The translations under genes were made by a program, and so were the position numbers. Positions 62,172 through 64,000 of a stretch of 64,000 bases of DNA are shown here, piece by piece (the stretch's first letter is position 1; each line of letters begins with the position of its first letter). The notes beneath the pieces are model-generated. The model was not told the DNA's origin. It did no database searches and saw only the letters and a list, made by a program, of their open reading frames with translations. The stretch is from Bacteroidales bacterium (GTDB lineage Bacteria > Bacteroidota > Bacteroidia > Bacteroidales > F082): positions 17,841 through 81,840 of the forward strand of contig JAFTXI010000031.1 in NCBI GenBank assembly GCA_017461665.1, written 5' to 3'.

Positions 62172-62462
62172 TTAAATGGTATCGAACTGAATGTCTGATT
62201 TTGGAAGAGATGTAAAACTATGGCAATAGTTTAATGTGTTTTCCCAAAGTACGACAGCATCATCGTATGACATTGTCTCGTTCGACTTCTCTCCATTTTC
62301 ATGTTTTTTAATCATATCTAAAAAAGATACTACTTTACTCTCTGTTTCTGACATTCTGTTTTCTGTTACAGGAGCATTTGTTTGTGGTTTATTTGTTTCT
62401 TCGTCCTTCTTGCATGATGCCATCACCAACAGCATACATGCGAATAATAAAGTTTTTTTCAT
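62172..62462 (-). CDS. Small lipoprotein
   Basis: 96 aa. MKKTLLFACMLLVMASCKKDEETNKPQ: lipobox VMASC (Cys17) followed by the Lys/Asp/Glu-rich linker that favours surface export in Bacteroidetes. The rest (RMSETESKVVSFLDMIKKHENGEKS, MSYDDAVVLWENTLNYCHSF) is helical with no known domain. Start 32 nt upstream of the T9SS protein gene, so likely co-transcribed with it. Confidence 0.7.
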   Translation of the reverse strand: MKKTLLFACMLLVMASCKKDEETNKPQTNAPVTENRMSETESKVVSFLDMIKKHENGEKSNETMSYDDAVVLWENTLNYCHSFTSLPKSDIQFDTI

Positions 62463-62551
62463 ACTTTTAAAAATTTAATTTGTTATTTGTTTTGAACTAT
62501 TCTTAATTTTCGAAACGCAATAATATTACATCTCCATAGGACAAGGTACGG

Positions 62552-62610
62552 CGCTTCGACAGGCTCAGCGACCGAGACAAACTCAGCGCTTCGACAAGCT
62601 CAGCGACCGA
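62552..62610. repeat. GC-rich direct repeat CGCTTCGACARGCTCAGCGACCGA x2
   Basis: Two 24-bp copies (62552-75 and 62587-610) with one difference and 11 nt between them. Strikingly GC-rich against its surroundings. CGCTTCGACAAGCTCAG-type repeats are widespread intergenic elements in many bacteria. The rest of the 214-nt gap holds no ORF. Confidence 0.85.
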
Positions 62611-62676
62611 AGTCAAAGTCAGAGTCGAAGTTATTGTCCGTTGTCTGTTGACTCTACAACTTTCCATTTTCAGTTT

Positions 62677-63048
62677 TCAATTTTCAACTCTAAAATATCC
62701 GTAATACTGCTCACCGTTACTTAAAGTGATGTCCATTCTGTAGTAGCCGGCATCGTCTATAATAAAGGTAGCATAATCGGGTGTTGAAAAGACATTCTCT
62801 CTGTCAATGTAAACACCGTTAGAATCCTTAATAATAATGTGTGCAATTCCCACATTATCGTTAAAGGTAATTGTTAGAGTGTGACCTGTAATGTCAGCCG
62901 AGATGGCTTCGGAACGAAATTCGGTACCATTAATTGTACCTTCTTTTACAGCTAAAACATCTACTCCTTCTTTTGAGGAATTCTCTTTCGCTCCAAGTAC
63001 AAATCCAAATTGGAGCATGGCAAATAGGAAAATGACTAATCTTTTCAT
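62677..63048 (-). CDS. DUF3244 exported protein
   Basis: 123 aa. Signal MKRLVIFLFAMLQFGFVLGAKE. A single beta-sandwich domain ISADITGHTLTITFNDNVGIAHIIIKDSNGVYIDRENVFSTPDYATFIIDDAGYYRMDITLSNGEQYYGYFRVEN, the DUF3244 pattern. These small proteins often sit beside TPR/coiled-coil regulators in Bacteroidales, as here, with 115 nt between them. Own -7 element at 63083-63090. Function unknown. Confidence 0.8.
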   Translation of the reverse strand: MKRLVIFLFAMLQFGFVLGAKENSSKEGVDVLAVKEGTINGTEFRSEAISADITGHTLTITFNDNVGIAHIIIKDSNGVYIDRENVFSTPDYATFIIDDAGYYRMDITLSNGEQYYGYFRVEN

Positions 63049-63082
63049 GAGCGATAAGTTTTGTGTTCATTTAATTTTCGCA

Positions 63083-63090
63083 CAAAAGTA
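63083..63090 (-). promoter_or_regulatory. -7 element TACTTTTG for the DUF3244 gene
   Basis: Reverse complement of CAAAAGTA, 35 nt upstream of the ATG. Confidence 0.5.
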
Positions 63091-63163
63091 ATACGCCATG
63101 AAATATATGTCAAGCGGAAAATATCGGACTTAAATATAATAACAACTTAATAATCAGGTTAAA

Positions 63164-64000
63164 TCACAACAATTCCATAATTTTTTTATGAATATTTTCC
63201 TTATTTGATATACCTAAAATAGCTGTTATTTTATTTTTTCTTTTTCGTATAGCATCGTATGTTAATCCAAACAAAGCAGCAATCTGCTTATCGTTAAGGT
63301 TTATTATAGTTAAACACAGATAATATATATCTTCTTTTTTCAGCGATGGATATTTAGTTGAAATGTTCTTAAAGAAGTTGCCTAAATGTAAATTGGCAGA
63401 TTGCAACAACATTACAAAATCTTCATGTCTGAGTGTTTGTAGCTCTGATATATCTTTGCCGGACTTTGACAGTTCGTTGATGTTATTTAGAATCTTCGCA
63501 CATATTTCAGACTGGCAATATTCCTTAAAATTATCTTTTCGGTCTTCAACGCTGCTTTTCAGTTCTGCAATCTCTTGCTGATAAGTTCTGATTTCTTCTT
63601 CTTTTTTCTGTAATTCTATATTTTTTCTTTTAATCTTTCCTTCTATAAATGAATATCTAAACTCGTTATCTCTAATATACTTTTCTTTTTCATTTATTTC
63701 TTTTGACAAATTATCATTATGTCTTTTATACTTATACCTTACAAATATTAATAATGATGCAACTACAACAAAAGCACTCAGACCTATTGCAATTTCTTGT
63801 CTTCTTATTTTTGCTTTAGCTATGCTTCTTTCTCTTTCATTTTTTCTTTTCTTATAATTGTCGTAGAGAACCTGAAGCTGTTTGTTATCTACTTCCTTAT
63901 TAACATAATCTTTAAACAATCTTAATGATATGTTGTCGTAATAATTCCTCTTTTCATAGTCTCCTATCGAATCATAGATTGCAGACAATTTTGTCACGTA
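63164..64000 (-). CDS. TPR/transmembrane/coiled-coil regulator, 5' end outside window
   Basis: The frame is open through the right edge, so the N-terminus (probably signal and TPR repeats) is missing. Visible: the end of a TPR (AIYDSIGDYEKRNYYD), a helical linker, a membrane helix IAIGLSAFVVVASLLIFV about residue 70-90, a long coiled coil (KEINEKEKYIRDNEFRYSF..KKEEEIRTYQQEIAELKSSV), and a C-terminal HTH-like region (TKYPSLKKEDIYYLCLTIINLNDKQIAALFGLTYDAIRKRKNKI). Such proteins are thought to be membrane-bound transcription regulators. The pseudogene at 54221 is a broken relative. Confidence 0.75.
   Translation of the reverse strand, partial: YVTKLSAIYDSIGDYEKRNYYDNISLRLFKDYVNKEVDNKQLQVLYDNYKKRKNERERSIAKAKIRRQEIAIGLSAFVVVASLLIFVRYKYKRHNDNLSKEINEKEKYIRDNEFRYSFIEGKIKRKNIELQKKEEEIRTYQQEIAELKSSVEDRKDNFKEYCQSEICAKILNNINELSKSGKDISELQTLRHEDFVMLLQSANLHLGNFFKNISTKYPSLKKEDIYYLCLTIINLNDKQIAALFGLTYDAIRKRKNKITAILGISNKENIHKKIMELL

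Overview
The window reads as a chromosomal stretch of an AT-rich Bacteroidales-type bacterium. Evidence: the Bacteroidetes -7 promoter element TAnnTTTG lies just upstream of about two dozen genes. Lipoprotein signals end in SC, two secreted proteins carry type IX secretion C-terminal sorting domains, and there is a TonB receptor/DUF4249 pair. Start regions lack Shine-Dalgarno sequences. The species cannot be named from this. No rRNA, CRISPR array, intact prophage or integrative element was seen.

Layout. 0-14 kb: mostly housekeeping (HAD phosphatase, recR, phosphoglucosamine mutase, TPR protein, DUF368 transporter, aroE, tex) and a dipeptidyl-peptidase III fused to a nicotinamidase-like domain. 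14-17 kb: a 6S-like long-hairpin RNA with its own terminator, a broken HTH gene, a CXXX-repeat-peptide maturase and its small partner, then tatA/tatC. 17-25 kb: leftward genes for a 5'-nucleotidase, peptidase T, an OPT transporter and a four-gene envelope cluster (LPP20-like lipoprotein, DUF5683-like protein, carboxypeptidase-regulatory lipoprotein, transglutaminase-like protein). 25.1-25.55 kb: two tandem copies of a structured element with mutually exclusive pairings, placed between a strong leftward promoter and that envelope cluster. 25.7-41 kb: a C-S lyase, a TonB receptor with DUF4249, tRNA-Tyr, a hybrid histidine kinase facing a sigma-54 response regulator, duplicated coiled-coil lipoproteins, a MATE pump, a Cas4-like Fe-S nuclease and dnaB. 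41-53 kb: an EF-hand membrane protein, a DUF2750-like protein, an ABC-F ATPase, two half-size chromate transporters separated by a four-helix-bundle gene inside 32-bp inverted repeats, and a MacB-like ABC exporter operon. 53.3-55.4 kb: decayed DNA (truncated outer-membrane receptor, IS982-like relic, frameshifted TPR regulator). 55.6-64 kb: nitroreductase, glycosyltransferase, two tRNA-Leu genes, a T9SS-sorted subtilase, trmD, rplS, another T9SS-sorted protein, a small lipoprotein, a DUF3244 protein and a TPR/coiled-coil regulator cut by the window edge.

Two families of intergenic repeats run through the window. One is REP-like GC-richer palindromes (GTAGAGACG.., GTAGGGATACA.., GTGGCGTAT..). 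The other is degenerate tandem word arrays (AATTGTTA, TTCCTAA, TTCTCAGA, AGTCTATG words) that often fold back on an inverted partner. Word arrays have also entered coding sequence at the ends of a chromate transporter and a T9SS sorting domain; a simple 8-bp repeat sits inside aroE. The strongest candidates for something undescribed are the tandem switch-like RNA element at 25.1-25.55 kb, the inverted-repeat-flanked four-helix-bundle unit, the DPP III-nicotinamidase fusion, and the CXXX peptide system beside Tat with no visible precursor.
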